From: Monosiga brevicollis MX1
Taxonomy: Eukaryota > Opisthokonta > Choanoflagellata > Craspedida > Salpingoecidae
Length of the DNA stretch: 64,000 nucleotides
NCBI RefSeq assembly: GCF_000002865.3
Contig: NW_001865040.1
Span: 2,454,646 to 2,518,645, forward strand
Direction: 5' to 3'
Position numbers and translations under genes: made by a program. Shown here in pieces: positions 50,501-63,530 of this stretch (the first letter of the stretch is position 1; the number at the start of each line of letters is the position of its first letter). The notes below the pieces were generated by a model that worked only from the letters and a program-made list of their open reading frames with translations, was not told the origin of the DNA and searched no databases.

Positions 50501-51709
50501 AATCAACCAAGTCCACGTCGACACCGACGTGCTCTACCTCCTTGTCTTTGCCGGCGTGGTTTGGTTATCCTCCATCTTTGTCACGTTTGGCTTTGTATGG
50601 AAACGCAAGGTCGGTCCGCTCTCCACGCCCCCGCTTCTTTGTATATACACTCCCTGGAGGCTAAAGTCGTTCTTTGAAATTGTCCAAACCTTGGGTGTGT
50701 CACCTAGATTCCACGGTTGGCTCTGCATGAAAACCTGTTTTATCAGCCGTCCTTTTGTGCTGCACTCCTGGAACCTTTTGTGTTGCTTAACCGACGCTCT
50801 GTTGACGAATGGGCCCGTCATTCTGAGGGCGACATCCTGTCCACGGAAGATGAGCTCCTCAAAACCCGCCTGTATATCTGCACTACCATGTATCAAGAAG
50901 AGGAAAAGGAGATGCGCAAATTGCTGACTTCGGTGCTTACGGTAAGCGCAAGCGTCCGTCATGCCAACATGCAAGAGACCACGAGGCGGGCATGGGCAAC
51001 AAAATGATTGCTTGCGCACACTGCGCACACTGGCTCTCCTCTCCTCCCTCTTCTCCCTCCCTGCCACCTCCCCCTCTTTTAATTTGATGCTGACGTCAGC
51101 ACTCTTGGCCGACATTGTCAATGATGAATTGTGGTTGCTCAGGCTGGTCATGATCTGGCACCTCGCTGTGAATGTCTGGAGTCGCACATCTTCATGGACG
51201 GCGGGTCAGTGCTTATGTGGCCCTTGATGGTGCCGTGCTTGTGCTTGCATGACCTTGGGTGTGTTAACACTCGGTTTTCTTGGTTTTTATTTTCCCTCTC
51301 GTGCTCAGAATGAAGGGAGATGAACCTGGTCTTGCTGCCTTGCGCCTCCTGCGCATTTTGGACGAATGCTTGCAAAAACAAAAACTCAAGCCCAAGTGCC
51401 GCACAGATGTGATGGTGAGCATGGCCAACATTTCCAATTATGGGTACACTACTTGCGGAAACTGGCATTCTGTTTCATCTGCGCCACACTCTGCCGTACC
51501 ACATTTGCAGGGTGGAAGCAGCCGCCGAGGCCGGCGCCGCATCTTCACTCCTTATGGCTGCCGCATTGAATTGACTGCGCCGGGTCCTTTCCGAGTCAGC
51601 ATTCACCTCAAAGATCCGGCCAAAGTGAAGAAAAAAAAGGTTGGCTTGGGCTCAGAAAGAGGATACAATGCATGCTATGATGTTTGATCGTTGCAGAGCC
51701 GTTTTTGCC

Positions 51710-51740
<31 letters not shown>

Positions 51741-52347
51741 CAAGCCGCCTTCCATTGCCAGCTTCTCAATTCTTGCCATTGACTCGCTCCCGCGCTTTGC
51801 TGATGTGTCCAACAGCGAGCCTCCCAGTTCATGTACATGTACTACATTATTCGGTATGACTACAAGCCCTGGTCGTTTGACGCCTTTGTTCTTCCACTCA
51901 ATGTCTGGCAAAATGGCTGCTTAGGTACCTGCTGGACGAAAACCGTATTCCGAGCGAGTCGGCTTACATCCTTGCCACCGATGCTGATATCGGTTTTCGC
52001 GCCGAGGTGTGTCTAGCCTCATGTCGTTTTCATTCACACCTCTCCACTCGACCTGGCAATGAGATTGATGGCGGCCCGATGGGGGTGTTTTTGACAGGAC
52101 GTGACACCCTTGATTATGATGATGGCTCGCGACCGCAAGGTCGGCGCTGTTTGCGGGCGCACTTATCCCCTGTACGTATAGCCCATCTGCCCATCTTGTC
52201 CCCAAATGCTGGCTCGTGTTGATGAAATGACTTGGCCCGCCCACTTGGTGGACCTTCACTCAACAAATATTCAATTCAAAGTCTCTCACAAATGACGGGG
52301 GCGTTTTTTTTTTTTGTTTTTTGTTTTTTTCTGTTTTTTTTTTTTTT

Positions 52348-52420
<73 letters not shown>

Positions 52421-55400
52421 GTTATTCTTTCTTCTGTTTTCGTCTTTTAGGGGTCACGGCCCGTTGTACTACTACCAAGCTTTTGATTACAGTACGTGAC
52501 GGTACACCTTTTATCCAATACCCTGCGGGCTTTGCAATTGTGGCAATCTCATGTTCGGGCTCCTTGTGTGTAGGTATCGGCCATTGGTTCCAGAAGAGTG
52601 CCGAAAACGGTGCGCGCTTCAACAATCATCAAATACCCTTTGCTTCCTATGATTTTGACGTTTTCAGTCTGGGAGCTGCGGGGAGTATCAGAGAACATCA
52701 TTTTTCTCTTGCTCTCTCACTTTCATCCTCTTGTTTGCTTTTGCAGTTCTGGGAACTGTACTGTGCTGCCCGGGCTGTTTCAGGTGTGCCGCCTTGCATT
52801 GTCTTCTGTACTCACCCTGGTGATACCGAAATACGCTCTTCTTACGTAACAACAAACGCCTGTGCGCTATTTCATTTTTGCTTGCTTTTGCTCTCCATCT
52901 GTTGTTTGATTGCTGCTCTATGTTCCCTTCTCTTGCATTTGTTGGAATGCCGTGAATTAGTCTTTATCGCATTGATGCTCTGCGAGAGTGTGTTTTGGAG
53001 TATTCCACAAATGTGACCCGAGCCTTTGAGTTTTTGATCAAGGACATGGGAGAAGATCGCTGGCTGTGTACCTTGCTTGTCACCCGTGGCTGGCGCCTTG
53101 ATTATTGTGCCGCCGCCAAGGCAAGCTCCCTGTGAACCCTTCCTCCTCAGGCCCACCTCGGCTGCTGGAAGCAGCACGGCATTCATGGCACCTGCTCATA
53201 CTCCGCGTGGCTTTCTCTGCTTGCTGGTTTTATAGGACGACACCTACTGCCCCGTTGACTTTAAAGAATTCTACAATCAGCGGCGCCGTTGGATTGTTTC
53301 GACAATCGCAAACATCATTGAGGTCCGCCCGCACCAACACGAGCTAGTCGGTCACGGCGTGCACCTTGACCCTTGCTGTCACTCACACATCCCGTCACCC
53401 CCAGGTGTTGAACAAGACGAGTGTGGCTGTGCGCCGCAACGAAGCCTTTACAGTACCATATGCCTTTTACCAAGGCCTGATTCTGCTCAGTACCATGTTG
53501 TCGCCGGCCACTGTGATTTTGATCATTGTTGGTGGTCTCCAGTACATCCTGCACTGGCCCGTCGTGGCCGTGTACTGCATCGTCTTTGGCGCCAGTTTGG
53601 GCTATTTGCTTGTTTGCATGGTCTTTAGCCAGAATGTGCAGATCAATGTGGCCAAGGCTCTGACTGGCATTTTTGCCGTGATCATGGGCCTCGTCTTTGT
53701 GTACGTAGAGTGGTCGTACTTAGGTTGCCATTGGGTCTGATGCATGCCAAGCCTCCTTCCCCCCGGCTGCCTATGCCATATTCTGATGCTGCTTGTCACC
53801 TGCACTTGTTCTTGCCCATCGGCTGAAATGCATCTTTCTAGGGGCCTGATTGCGCAGACCGTGGACAACATCCACGACGCCGTGCACCCGCCATCGACAG
53901 CCACTACCACGCCGCAGCACATGCACCCAACAAATCCCTTGACCACCCCGTCACCACATCACAATCACACTACCACCCCCAGCGCTGAAGCTGAATTCCT
54001 GGAGACCTTCGCTGCCAGTCCCACGGAGATGCTCGCCACGTTCACTGCCAGCCCCGTGGACTTTATGGCCACTTTGCTTGGTGGGCATGCCAAGGTCGCT
54101 GCGGGTGCTGACTCGATCAGCGTGACAGTCATCTACTTGCTGGTCATGATTGGCATGTTTTTGGTGGCCGGCTTCCTCCATTTGGGCGAGTTCATGAGCT
54201 TGGTGCACGGCGCGTGGTACCTCCTTGCGTTGCCCTCTGGCTGTAAGTACTGGCCCGGCTGGCACTCGCCCGCCAAGCTGCGTACCTTGACTTCCCAGTC
54301 CAACCGCCGCAGTCTGGCCTCACTCATGGGTTGTCCCTCATGCTGGATGTAGATCTCTTCCTCCTGATCTATGCATGCTGTAACCTGGACGATCGCAGCT
54401 GGTATGACACGCTTTTGCTTTGGTAAAGCTTTTGCCCACCCGACTGTATTTGTTCTCATGCCCGCTCGATTGTGGTCGGGGCTGCACAGGGGTACGCGCG
54501 AGACGATCACGACGACCAAGTCGAAGAATGTCAACACCTCGAGCTTGTCATTTGGCTTCTTTCGCGGATGCGGCTGGCACCCAAAGGAACCTTTTGTGCA
54601 TTTCCTGGGCCGATTGATCTGTTGTCGGCCTTGGACGGATCCAGAATATCTGGAGCAAGAGCCTGATGAGGAACAACCAGACGTGACCACGCGCGACCCA
54701 CTCAAGTGGCAGTTGCGTCGCACAGTGTTGGCGGACGGTACCACCCAGTTTGAGGTGGTGTGCTTGCCAGTCCTGCAGCTCCTTGATACACTGCAGGCTG
54801 CCGTGATTGATGACGTGCCCAACCCCCATTTGCTGGTGCAAGAATTTGCGGCTGCCATCCGTTCTTGCCCAGAGCTGCTGTTGTCCAATGCAGCCTGGGT
54901 GCGGGCCTGGAGCAGCGAAATCATGGTCAGTCTGATGTTTTGTGCCTCTTGCAATACAATGCAACAAAGATGAAGGACAGGTGGGAAAGAGCGAGTGAAG
55001 GAGAGTGAGTCAAGATGGTTTTTGTTGTTGTTGTTGTTGTTGTTTTCATCTGGTCTATGGCGCAATGGTGCCACCTGCTTTTAGACGTTCAACGAAAGTT
55101 TCCTGGCTGAGATTCGGAATCATGTGCCAGCCATCATTGAGGATATCAAGGCGTCTATGAGGACCATCAATGGGGACTTTCAGTCAAAGCTACTCCAGCT
55201 TGGACAGCGACCTAACACAGCCATCTCATTGGCCAGCACCGTGGCGTCTATGAACACCGTGGCCTGGGGTGATGAGGCCCCATCGCAATTCAAAGTTCTG
55301 CGTACGCACGAATGGCTTCAGAGCTTTGGCTTGGACACGCCCGAACTTGAGGCTCGCCTGATTGCCAACGGCTACGACGACAACACGTTTCTGCGCCACC

Positions 55401-57111
55401 TGTCAGCCAAGGACATTGATGAGATGGGCATCTCCGACTTTCGGGCCGGCCAAGCCATCAAGCGTTCGCTGTTGGCGGCGGTGCGCTCGGGCCAAGTTGC
55501 CCGACCTCGGGAGGTAAGCCTTCCGTTACAACCCAGATTTTTTTTTTTTTTTGCCAGCTTCCAAGTGGCCACCAATGGTGTACAGTCAGGTTTCCAAGTG
55601 CTAACTGGCTGATTGTGATATCCTTGCGTGTCATGGTCTTGGAAACAATGGCAGCGAGAGGCTTCCAGCTTGCCCTTGTGGCTCAGTCATAACCACTTGT
55701 ACGATTATTATCCACACTTCACCTTTTTTGGTTTTCGAGACGACGATCTCGAGGCCATTGCTGCCCTCGATGTTCAGCAGCTTCGCGAGGTGGGTACCCG
55801 CATGTGTCTGTTTCTATTTGGCACAGCTTGAAGACCGTACCGTATGTGTTCAGGAAGAGGCTACACAGCTTGATCCGCGCTTCAATGCTGGCATTGCTTC
55901 GTTATAGATGGGCATTTGCAAGCGTGCGCACCTACAGAAGGCTGAGCTGGCTATATCTTATCTGGCGGCCTACCTCAACGCTGAGGCTGACAAGAATAAG
56001 CGTAAGATTATCCCGCGCCTGTGCCTTTTACTTGCTCTCAAGTTTCCTTCTCAAAATTTGCGATGACACATCAAGGGCGCTTGCTGTTGCCTACTGACCG
56101 ATGCTTGTTGCCGAATACCTGTGTTGCAGTCTTGTCAAATGACCAATTGCAGCGCAAAGCCAAGGACTTGTGGATCAAGCTTCCCATGCATACGCTCAAG
56201 GACATGAGTTCTCGCTCCAACCGTGCCAATGAATATGGTGTGTACCATGCATGCCCAATCGGCCGACCCAAATGTGCCTCGACTGCAAGCTTTTGCTCAT
56301 CCTTATTGGGGCTTGGTATCTTGGTATACACTGCACTGCTGCAGCATTTTGGCACGGGTTTATCCAGCACCGACTGGGATCCCATCTGGATAGTACGGCA
56401 CGTGAGCAGGAGCTCAAGGGCAAGCTCAAGAGCATGAAAAACCGAGCGGTGCGTGCCTGTTGGGTTAAATGTGGTCGACACGCTCACTCGAGTGAATTGT
56501 AGAATCGCTGGCTCCTGGCTTGCGTCTGTGCTCATTTTCTGCGCCACTGTGCGATGCGCTTGTTTGCCTGTAGGTTTTGACCCTCTTCGTCATCAACGCC
56601 ATGTGGCTGGTGTTGATTTTGATTCTGAACGGCAGCTCAGCCCACGGACTGAAGCTCTTGGGCACCAATCCCCTTGGCGTAGCCTTTTTGATTGTGTATG
56701 TCGCAGCTGTCTCCTGTGCTTTGATGCTGCCTGCTTTGGTTTTTTGTGTGTCCCGCTCCACGTGCATCAAAACCCTTTGTTTCTCACCCAAGGACAACGT
56801 CTTGGCTCTGCTTCCGTAGCTATGGCCTGCTGTTTGTTATTCAGTTTCTGTGCATGCTGGTGCATCGATGTACGTCACTCTGCGCCTCAATTTGCAGGCT
56901 ACCCTGGCGCTGACCCCGTCGGCTCAGCTCGGCTTTTTGATGTTCATTCGGCTCATTCCATTGTGCAAACCTGCTGGGCAATCATCTGGCAGACGGCACC
57001 TTGATGCAGTATGTGGCCAGCGTCTCAGTAGCCACATCGATGGACATGGTGGTGGGCATGCGCGATGATGACGTGGTGGCCGTGCGCCACGACAGATTTG
57101 AGCGATTGTAG
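47585..57111 (+). CDS. CHS: chitin synthase with tandem SAM domains
   Basis: A multi-exon gene starting at 47585 (MPASDNAEMPG). First exons 47585-47672, 47767-47881 and 47989-48073; last exons 56820-56869 and 56993-57111. Many membrane helices lie in the N-terminal half. The GT2 catalytic core shows YICTTMYQEE, a substrate-binding ATDADIGF (51973-51996), AVCGRTYP, IGHWFQKSAEN with LCCPGCF, EDRWLCTLL (53052-53078) and the QRRRW motif (53278-53292). After further helices come SAM domain 1 (about 55290-55500: HEWLQSFGLD, LSAKDIDEMGISDFRAGQAI) and SAM domain 2 (about 55653-55965: LPLWLSHNHLYDYYPHF, LDVQQLRE then MGICKRAHLQ). Final helices are VLTLFVINAMWLVLILILN and YGLLFVIQFLCMLVHRYGTL, the usual chitin synthase end. 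It polymerises UDP-GlcNAc into chitin at the plasma membrane. SAM domains probably drive oligomerisation. Several internal borders are approximate. Confidence 0.9.
52348..52420. repeat. (TTG)n microsatellite, sense strand
   Basis: About 24 TTG units preceded by T-runs, in an intron of the chitin synthase gene just before the exon with GHGPLYYYQAFDY. Confidence 0.95.
55022..55044. repeat. short (TTG)n microsatellite, sense strand
   Basis: Seven TTG units in another intron of the chitin synthase gene, again on the sense strand and shortly upstream of a 3' splice site. Confidence 0.9.
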
Positions 57112-57574
57112 ATGGTCACGCTTCTTTCGAATGTCTGCTTTGCTGTTTTTGTTTCTTTCTCTTGATTTCTGCTGCTTTGATTTGACCGGCAAGAATGCTT
57201 CCTTACTCTTTATGTCATTGTATGATGCCGTGAATCGATGATATATCTTCCCTGTGTGTGCTTCGGAGATTTTTTTTTTTTTTTTCAATCAAGCCAGTCA
57301 GTCAACAAGGTTGACGCGGTATGGTGCGCGCCATGAAGTGGGAAGAAAACGTAGAGAAGATAACACGTGCGAACAACGACGAAAAAAACCAAACACCACA
57401 AGGGGGCACTCGCCCAGTGAGCCGCTTGTTTTGAGCTCGCCACATCCATGAACAAGAGAGGTGACCAACGTTCAAAGCATGCCGGGACCTACTGCAGCAA
57501 AGCAAAACAAACAAGCCAAACAGAAAAGAAAAGAAAAAAGGGCGGTGCAACAAATACTCTGTTGTTTGGTTTTC
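57112..57574. other. convergent intergenic region, chitin synthase / coronin
   Basis: About 460 bp holding both 3' UTRs. T-run at 57271-57285 and A-rich stretch at 57490-57540. No gene is seen. Confidence 0.6.
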
Positions 57575-59374
57575 CTAGTTCTCCAGCTGTCGGATCTTAA
57601 TCTGCGCTGTTGCGAGCTGCTTCTTCAGATCCTCAATCTCCTTGCGCTGTGAATGCCACGCCTTGAGCAGCTCCTTCTCACCCTTGGGGGCAACATCACC
57701 GTCGTCGTTGGCAGCCGCCTTGGCATCCTGCTTCACCGACTCGGCGACGGCCAGGGTGGCACGGGATGGGGGTTCGTAGCCGTCCTTGAGGGAGATGCGA
57801 CGAGGCTCAGCGTTCTCGCCGGCAAGCCACTGCTCAGCAGAGAGGACGGCGCAGTCCTCCTTGGTGGGAGGGAAGATGTCCTCCTGGAAGAGGGTGGACT
57901 TGCGGGGCACGGTCATCTTGATGACCTCGACAAAGCCCTTGGGCGTGAGCTTGTAGAAGCGATTGATCTCGCACTCCCCCACATCGAGGGCGCGCTTGGG
58001 CATGCTGCACACGCCGCGCTGGGGAGTGGACGATTGGTACGCGCTGATAAAGTGGGCATGGGGGGCTTCGTCGATGAGCTCAAAGTAGCGGATGTTGCCA
58101 TCACCCTTGCCGGCCAGGTAGACAATGCCCGTGTCCTCGTCGTAGTAGGGGAAGATGGTACCCGAAGATGTGTCGATCATCTCCAGCTTGAGGGCCTTGG
58201 ACATGTCGTCGGTGTTCCACACGCCGTACTGACGCTCGTTCATGCGGCTAAAGCCAGCGGAGAAGATGCGGTTCTTGGAACCACACCAGACGGCACGCGA
58301 CGACTTGGCACCCTGGTGACCGTCGGTCTCGGCCTTGACCTCACCCGAGCGGGCATCAATGATGCGCAGCTTCTTGTCCTTGGAGGTGGTGACAAACTGC
58401 GAGCCGTCCCAGTTGAAGGACATGGAGTAAATGGTATCCTGGTGGCAGGAGATCTCGACGACGGGCTGGCCGGTACCAATGTTCCAGCCGAAAATGACAT
58501 AGTCAAAGCCGGCCGAGAACAGGATGTTCTCGGCTGTTGGGTGCCATTCCACGAGACCAACGCGACGCTGGTGACCGCGCAGGTCAACCACGGGCTCGGT
58601 CAGGTTGTCCTTGAGACCACCCTCGGGGATTTCCCACACCTTGACGGTGCAATCCTCCGAAGCCGAAGCAATGACGTAGTCGTTGAAGGGGCAGAACTGG
58701 ATATCCAGAACAGCGGCAGAGTGACCCGAGATCTTGGGCGCGTTCAAGTCCAGGCGACCAGTCTGAAGGGGTGATCCGACGATCCAGCAAGCAAGGCAAG
58801 GCAAGGCAAGGCAGACGGGGAACCGGCACGTGATTTATTTTATTTGCAGGGACAAGGAACAAGAGCTGATGTTTGTGCAATATTCAGCGTGGCAGAGTTG
58901 CAAGTGCCCAAATCAGGCAACAATTAAGAGGAGAGGAGCAACTCACGTTCTCGAGGTTGATCACGGTGAAGGCGCCACCACCAGCGCTCTCAAGGACAAC
59001 CGCAAGGAATCGGGCGTTGACCGAGCAAAAGGGTGAATCCCAGGCATTGCGGGTAATGCGGATGCCATCATAGCACTGTAACCGTTGAGGCAACACGAAG
59101 GCGGAACCAAATGACCAGGGTTAGTCAAGCCAGTGCCATCGATGCCACCGTCACACGAAAGAAGATCCAAGAGGGGGGAAAAAAAAAAGAGAAGAAAGAG
59201 AAGAGTCCAAACGAAGAACAAAGGGAACGGCTGCTTCAAAAAATCAAAACAAGACCAAACACCCATCAGTGAACGATAACGGGTAGGGGGGGCGATCAAA
59301 CGTACATCCTCACGCTTGGCAGCAGTGCCAAAGACGTGGCGAAACTTGGACTGGCGCACGACGCGGAACGACAT
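57575..59374 (-). CDS. CORO: coronin
   Basis: Three exons on the minus strand: 59306-59374, 58947-59075 and 57575-58762, giving 461 residues, the usual length of short coronins. The N-terminus is diagnostic (VVRQSKFRHVFGTAAKRED, then CYDGIRITRNAWDSPFCSVN). WD repeats follow, including SASEDCTVKVWEIPEGGL, HPTAENILFSAGFDYVIFGW, TTSKDKKLRIIDARSGEVKA and VWCGSKNRIFSAGFSRMNE. The coronin C-terminal extension (FQEDIFPPT, DGYEPP) is present, and a coiled coil ends the protein (EIEDLKKQLATAQIKIRQLE). Coronins bind F-actin and regulate Arp2/3 at the cell cortex; the coiled coil mediates oligomerisation. Codon use is biased to C/G-ending codons, which implies high expression and also creates long shadow frames on the other strand. 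Intron 2 holds a short (GCAAG)n repeat near 58793-58813. Confidence 0.97.
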
Positions 59375-60380
59375 CTTGAGGGTGGCTCACAAGGATAGAG
59401 CAATTGACCTGGCAATGGAAAGAAAAAAAAAAAAAAAAAAAAAGCACAAGACAAAATACAAAAAAAAAATTTGACTGCAAAAGCAAGAGCGCGCGCATAG
59501 AGGTGGGCGGAAGATGAGCTGCGGTGCGCACACGTCGGCGGAAAAAGGCGGGGGGTTTGCAAAGGGCACGAGATTTGGTGTGTGGTGGCATGAGATAAAA
59601 GATCAACACTGCCACTGGCACCCGCACTTGGAGAGCGAGATCAATGCCACCGCAAGCGGCCAACACACACTCTCTCTTTCATTCAAAAACACCAAAAATG
59701 GCAACCCAGAGCGTCGGAATATCGCGAGGAGAAAGTCAAGGCAGAGACGGCAGCCATCCTCAAAGCTCAAAACACCCGACCACAAGTTCGCTGTGCGGTG
59801 GAATGGCAGGAAGACCGTCGAGTTGGCCGTGACCCTTCAAATGCTTTTACTCACCCCAGCAGCGCTGCCAAAAGTGCCACTGACACTGACACGGAAGCAG
59901 ACGAACGAGCAGAGCATCAGATGGCCACACTTGAATGCGGGAACCAAGGGGTGGCTAACGTTAGATCCTCACACTTACATACGGTGACGGCGCCCACCTC
60001 AGAATCCAACTCACCGCCCCATGTCACACCTGCGTGTCGGTTGTAAGCTTGTGGTGGCTTGAATAGTTGACTACTCGACGATCGGCTCGAGTGACTGTTC
60101 CTCCCATTATGCATTTTGTATTGTTTTGTGCCGTAAAAACAACCCTTGTATCAATACATAATTCGTCAGATCCTTTGTTGTTGTATCTTTGCGATCAGAA
60201 ACCAGCTCGCGCGACACTATTTTGATGCGACAAAGCTCTTCTAAATTTAGCAACTAGGGCTGAGTGTCTGACATTATCGCTCTTTCTCTCATATCAAGTT
60301 TGAGTTGGCTTCTGGGGAAGGTGGGCTCTGGCCCCGAGAGCTTGGAGATGGCAGAGACGGTGTTGTTCGTGGATTAAAGT
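59375..60380. other. intergenic region upstream of coronin
   Basis: Contains the coronin promoter and 5' UTR, with a plus-strand A-run at 59421-59442 (T-run in the sense direction, perhaps a 5' UTR intron acceptor tract). From 60050 to 60380, the sequence is more AT-rich and holds the 3' end of the RhoGAP gene. No gene is seen. Confidence 0.5.
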
Positions 60381-63300
60381 CTAAGGGAGGCGCAGAAAAT
60401 CATTGTAGGCGTTGATGCGCCGGTGTGTGGGAAAGATGAGACAGAGTGACGACGGTGGTTTGACGCAAAAGGGGAAGGTACCCACCCACCTGTGAAAGCG
60501 CTGCGCCATGGCTCAGAAGGAGCTCCTGCTCGTGTATATGCCGCGCCACCTCTGTCCACAGTTGCTCGCCTTCCAACTGGATTGGCGCTTCCATGGGAAG
60601 ATTCTGGATGAAGCGTGGCCCAACAGTATCCGTGGCATCAGATTCACATCAACGTGCCGCACCCCAAGTGCCCAAAGAAAAACCAGACGGGAGAGCGAGA
60701 TGGGCTTAGGCAGCCACAAACAGGCACAAGTCTGAATTTGGTGACCCTCGCATGAGTCATCCAGCTAAAAGTGGCCTACTGACCGTTGTGTGCGGTATGC
60801 TCTCCAGCCCACTGGTTGCGTTGGCCAAGTCTTGCTGCAGCTCCGCTGCCACAAGCTGAAGCCACCCCCACTGCGAGGTCACCGGACCCAGCAGTGGAGC
60901 GAAAAGGTGCATGCGGCGTTCAGGTGGAGCCCAACAAGCCAGTGCCCCACAAGACTATGACTCCTTAAGTGCAGAGCGAATCAAGCCTGGGCACTCGTAC
61001 CTCGAGCAATAGGGCATCGGCGCGTAATGCGGGATCGAGGGGATGGTCTAAGAAGGCATCGCCCTCCTCGGTGGTCGGGCTTGCGTCCCCAAAGCCTGCC
61101 TTGCCATGATCAGCGGGATTGAGCAGGTCCGGCAAAAGGTTGGTGGGTGTGGCATCTCGTTCACCCAGATATAGATCATCGCTAAAGCTCTGCCGGAACT
61201 GCGAATCGACGGCAGGAGTAAGGAAGCGACACCGTCGTCCCGGAAAAGGGAGACATGGGAAAAGAGGTAGCCTTGTGAGGGTGTCACACACATACGTGGA
61301 GGGTGCCAGGATGGGGCGCAGTGTCATGTGATGAATGAGGCGAGGCTGGATCAAACGCCGCTTGCCAGCCACCCGATTGGTGCGAGTGGTTGAGAGCGTC
61401 GGACGAATCAGCAACCTCCTCCTCCTCCTCCCCCTCCTCCTGCTCCTGACGCACAAAGGCAGGTGGGGAGCCCAGGAAAGCCTGAACCCACCCGTCTGGT
61501 GCCGCATCGTACTGCAGCTGTAAGTTCGCAAGTGGAGTGAGCATGCTGATGCCAACACTTGAAAACGCAATGGAAACTCCCAACTGCCAGCAGGGGCCAA
61601 GGCCACACACCATTTCGCCACAGCTAAAAGGGTTGGACGGCGAATGCGCACCCGGTGAGGGTGACGCTGAGATGGGAGTCCTATCAACAACATTGTGAGC
61701 CTTTTTGCAGCATTGCGACGATATGGCGTGACAGGGACCGGCGACATGCCCATCAAAGCGGGCCAATAAAAGTGGCCAATGTATGCCGATGGCAGATGGA
61801 CCGAATGAGGCTCACGTGGTTTTGGAGGCAAGGTCGAGCTGTGGTACAAAGTTGATGTTGGGGAAGCAAATGCTGGGGTGCTCAATCATGAGCTTGAGGA
61901 GGTTCTGAGCACACCGGGGCACCGTGGTTAGCGTGGCAAGAAGCAGGTGCAGGTCGTCGGCGCTGGCCCCGCACACGCTGCCCAAGATTGGGGTATGGAG
62001 AGCCAACCTACCCGATTGATTTGCAGAGTGGGGCAAAAGACAATGAAGATGTTGTCCGGCTGCATGCGATTCTCCTCGGCGTGGCGCGCAATCTCGGCCA
62101 GGTGAAAGATGAGCCAGGCCAGAGTCTGATAGTGGGGCAGTGGTAAGGCTTGCAGTTGTCGCGCCAACTGCTCTGGCCCCGCGTCCTGTTCCACCACTAT
62201 TCATGGGGCCCCAAAGACAGCGCAACACGGTGGGGGCAAGAAAGCGTAAAGTTGTGAGTGGGTGCATTTCTGCCACCCTTTAGTGAGAGGGCCGGTAACA
62301 ACGAGACGGGGAGGCGAATCTTAAGACGAACGGGCCATAAAGTCTGGTCGCAATTGGTGCGTCAGGAGGGGATCGGGTAGTTCGCGGAAGTAGGCTTTGA
62401 GCACGCTCGCTGCCACGTGCACATGATCTGGCATCACTGCAGCGATGAAGGATGTTGATAAGCCCCAGAACAGTCCGTACGAGATGGAGCAGCAAGTGCG
62501 CCAGGCTGCGCAGCCCACCTTCTTTAAAGACGGCAGAGAGGTCGACGTATGAATCTGCGCACGGTGGTGGATTGACAGGCTGTGAGCCGAGGGCCTCCAG
62601 CCTAGGTGTGGACGGGGGCTCGGCTCGGCACCTACGTGTGTCAAAGTGCTTACGCACGGCTTGCACGTCAGTGGCGCGGCCTGAGACGCGATAGACGCCG
62701 ACTTCCTCCAGCCCATGCTCGTGCACAAAGGAGATACAGCTGCGCACGATGCAGGGGATGTCGAGTCCATCGGCAAGGTGGGTTTCGGCCACTGCGTTGG
62801 TGAGGTCGACGCCAAACACGGGCTGCGATGCCCCGAGGAACGGGATCAGCATGCTTTCGGTGAGATTGACCAGGGCTGATGACTGCGATTCGCTGTGGGC
62901 ACTTGAGGCTTGACTTTTACCTCTGAGGTACGGGATCGCGGGGTTGAGCGCAGAGAGAGGGACTGGATCAAGGAGCGCAGGCGGCTGCGTCGTTGGCCCG
63001 GGTCTCTGCCATTGGTCAGGGACGGGGCAAAGGTTGACATGAGAGAAGCAAGATCAAGGCGCCTTGAAAACGAAAGGACTGAACATGAAAAGGCGAAAGA
63101 GCCTGTTGGTTGATGCCCCAAAGCTGTACCTGCGAAGGCGTGCTTTGCGTTGCTCCTGTGTGAGCGAGAAGAACATGCAAGGATCGGCCATGAGATGGAA
63201 GCCGCAGAGGTCACGGTGTTGGATCGGGGCGAGCCAGCTGGCGTGCTGAATGTGCAGGCAGGTGTGCTGGTGGCCAGGCAGACGCACCATGCTAGGAGAG

Positions 63301-63530
63301 ACGAAGGTCCGGCTTGGATCCTCATCCGAGCTTGACTGAGTGCGACCGTGCGCGCTTCGAGAAGCATGTGCTGGCGGAGCGGCGCGTGGGAGGCGATGTG
63401 TGCGCCGACGCAGCATCTTCCACGATTCTGGGCGGGAAGAGCCCGCTCGACAGACGGCCTCTGTGGTCCTTGATAACCAGGCGCTGCCAATGAAATTGGA
63501 TCGCAGCCGCTAGTTTCCTCTGATTCAAAG
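60381..63530 (-). CDS. RhoGAP-domain protein, 5' end open
   Basis: A multi-exon minus-strand gene. The stop is at 60381-60383 (end RINAYNDFLRLP). The RhoGAP domain is clear: PVFGVDLTNAV, DGLDIPCIVRSC and EEVGVYRVSGRATDVQAV with the arginine finger in YRVSG (about 62690), then VLKAYFRELPDPLLT, LPLPHYQTLAWLIFHLAEI, MQPDNIFIVFCPTLQINR and NLLKLMIEHPSICFPN. This domain stimulates GTP hydrolysis by Rho-family GTPases. The wording of the core is closest to BCR/ABR and RalBP1-type domains. Downstream of it are acidic, disordered exons and a C-terminal helical exon (EGEQLWTEVARHIHEQELLL) that could form a coiled coil, as in RalBP1. Upstream exons (62900-63530) are basic and include a possible IQ-like helix, AAIQFHWQRLVIK (about 63465-63510). 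The start lies upstream of 63530, perhaps outside the window, so the family is not fixed. Confidence 0.8.

Noticed and set aside
57653-58774. Long open frame (373 codons) on the plus strand opposite coronin
   Set aside because: It is the antisense of a strongly codon-biased coronin exon; GNC/GNG-rich codons remove stops from this frame. No domain is visible.
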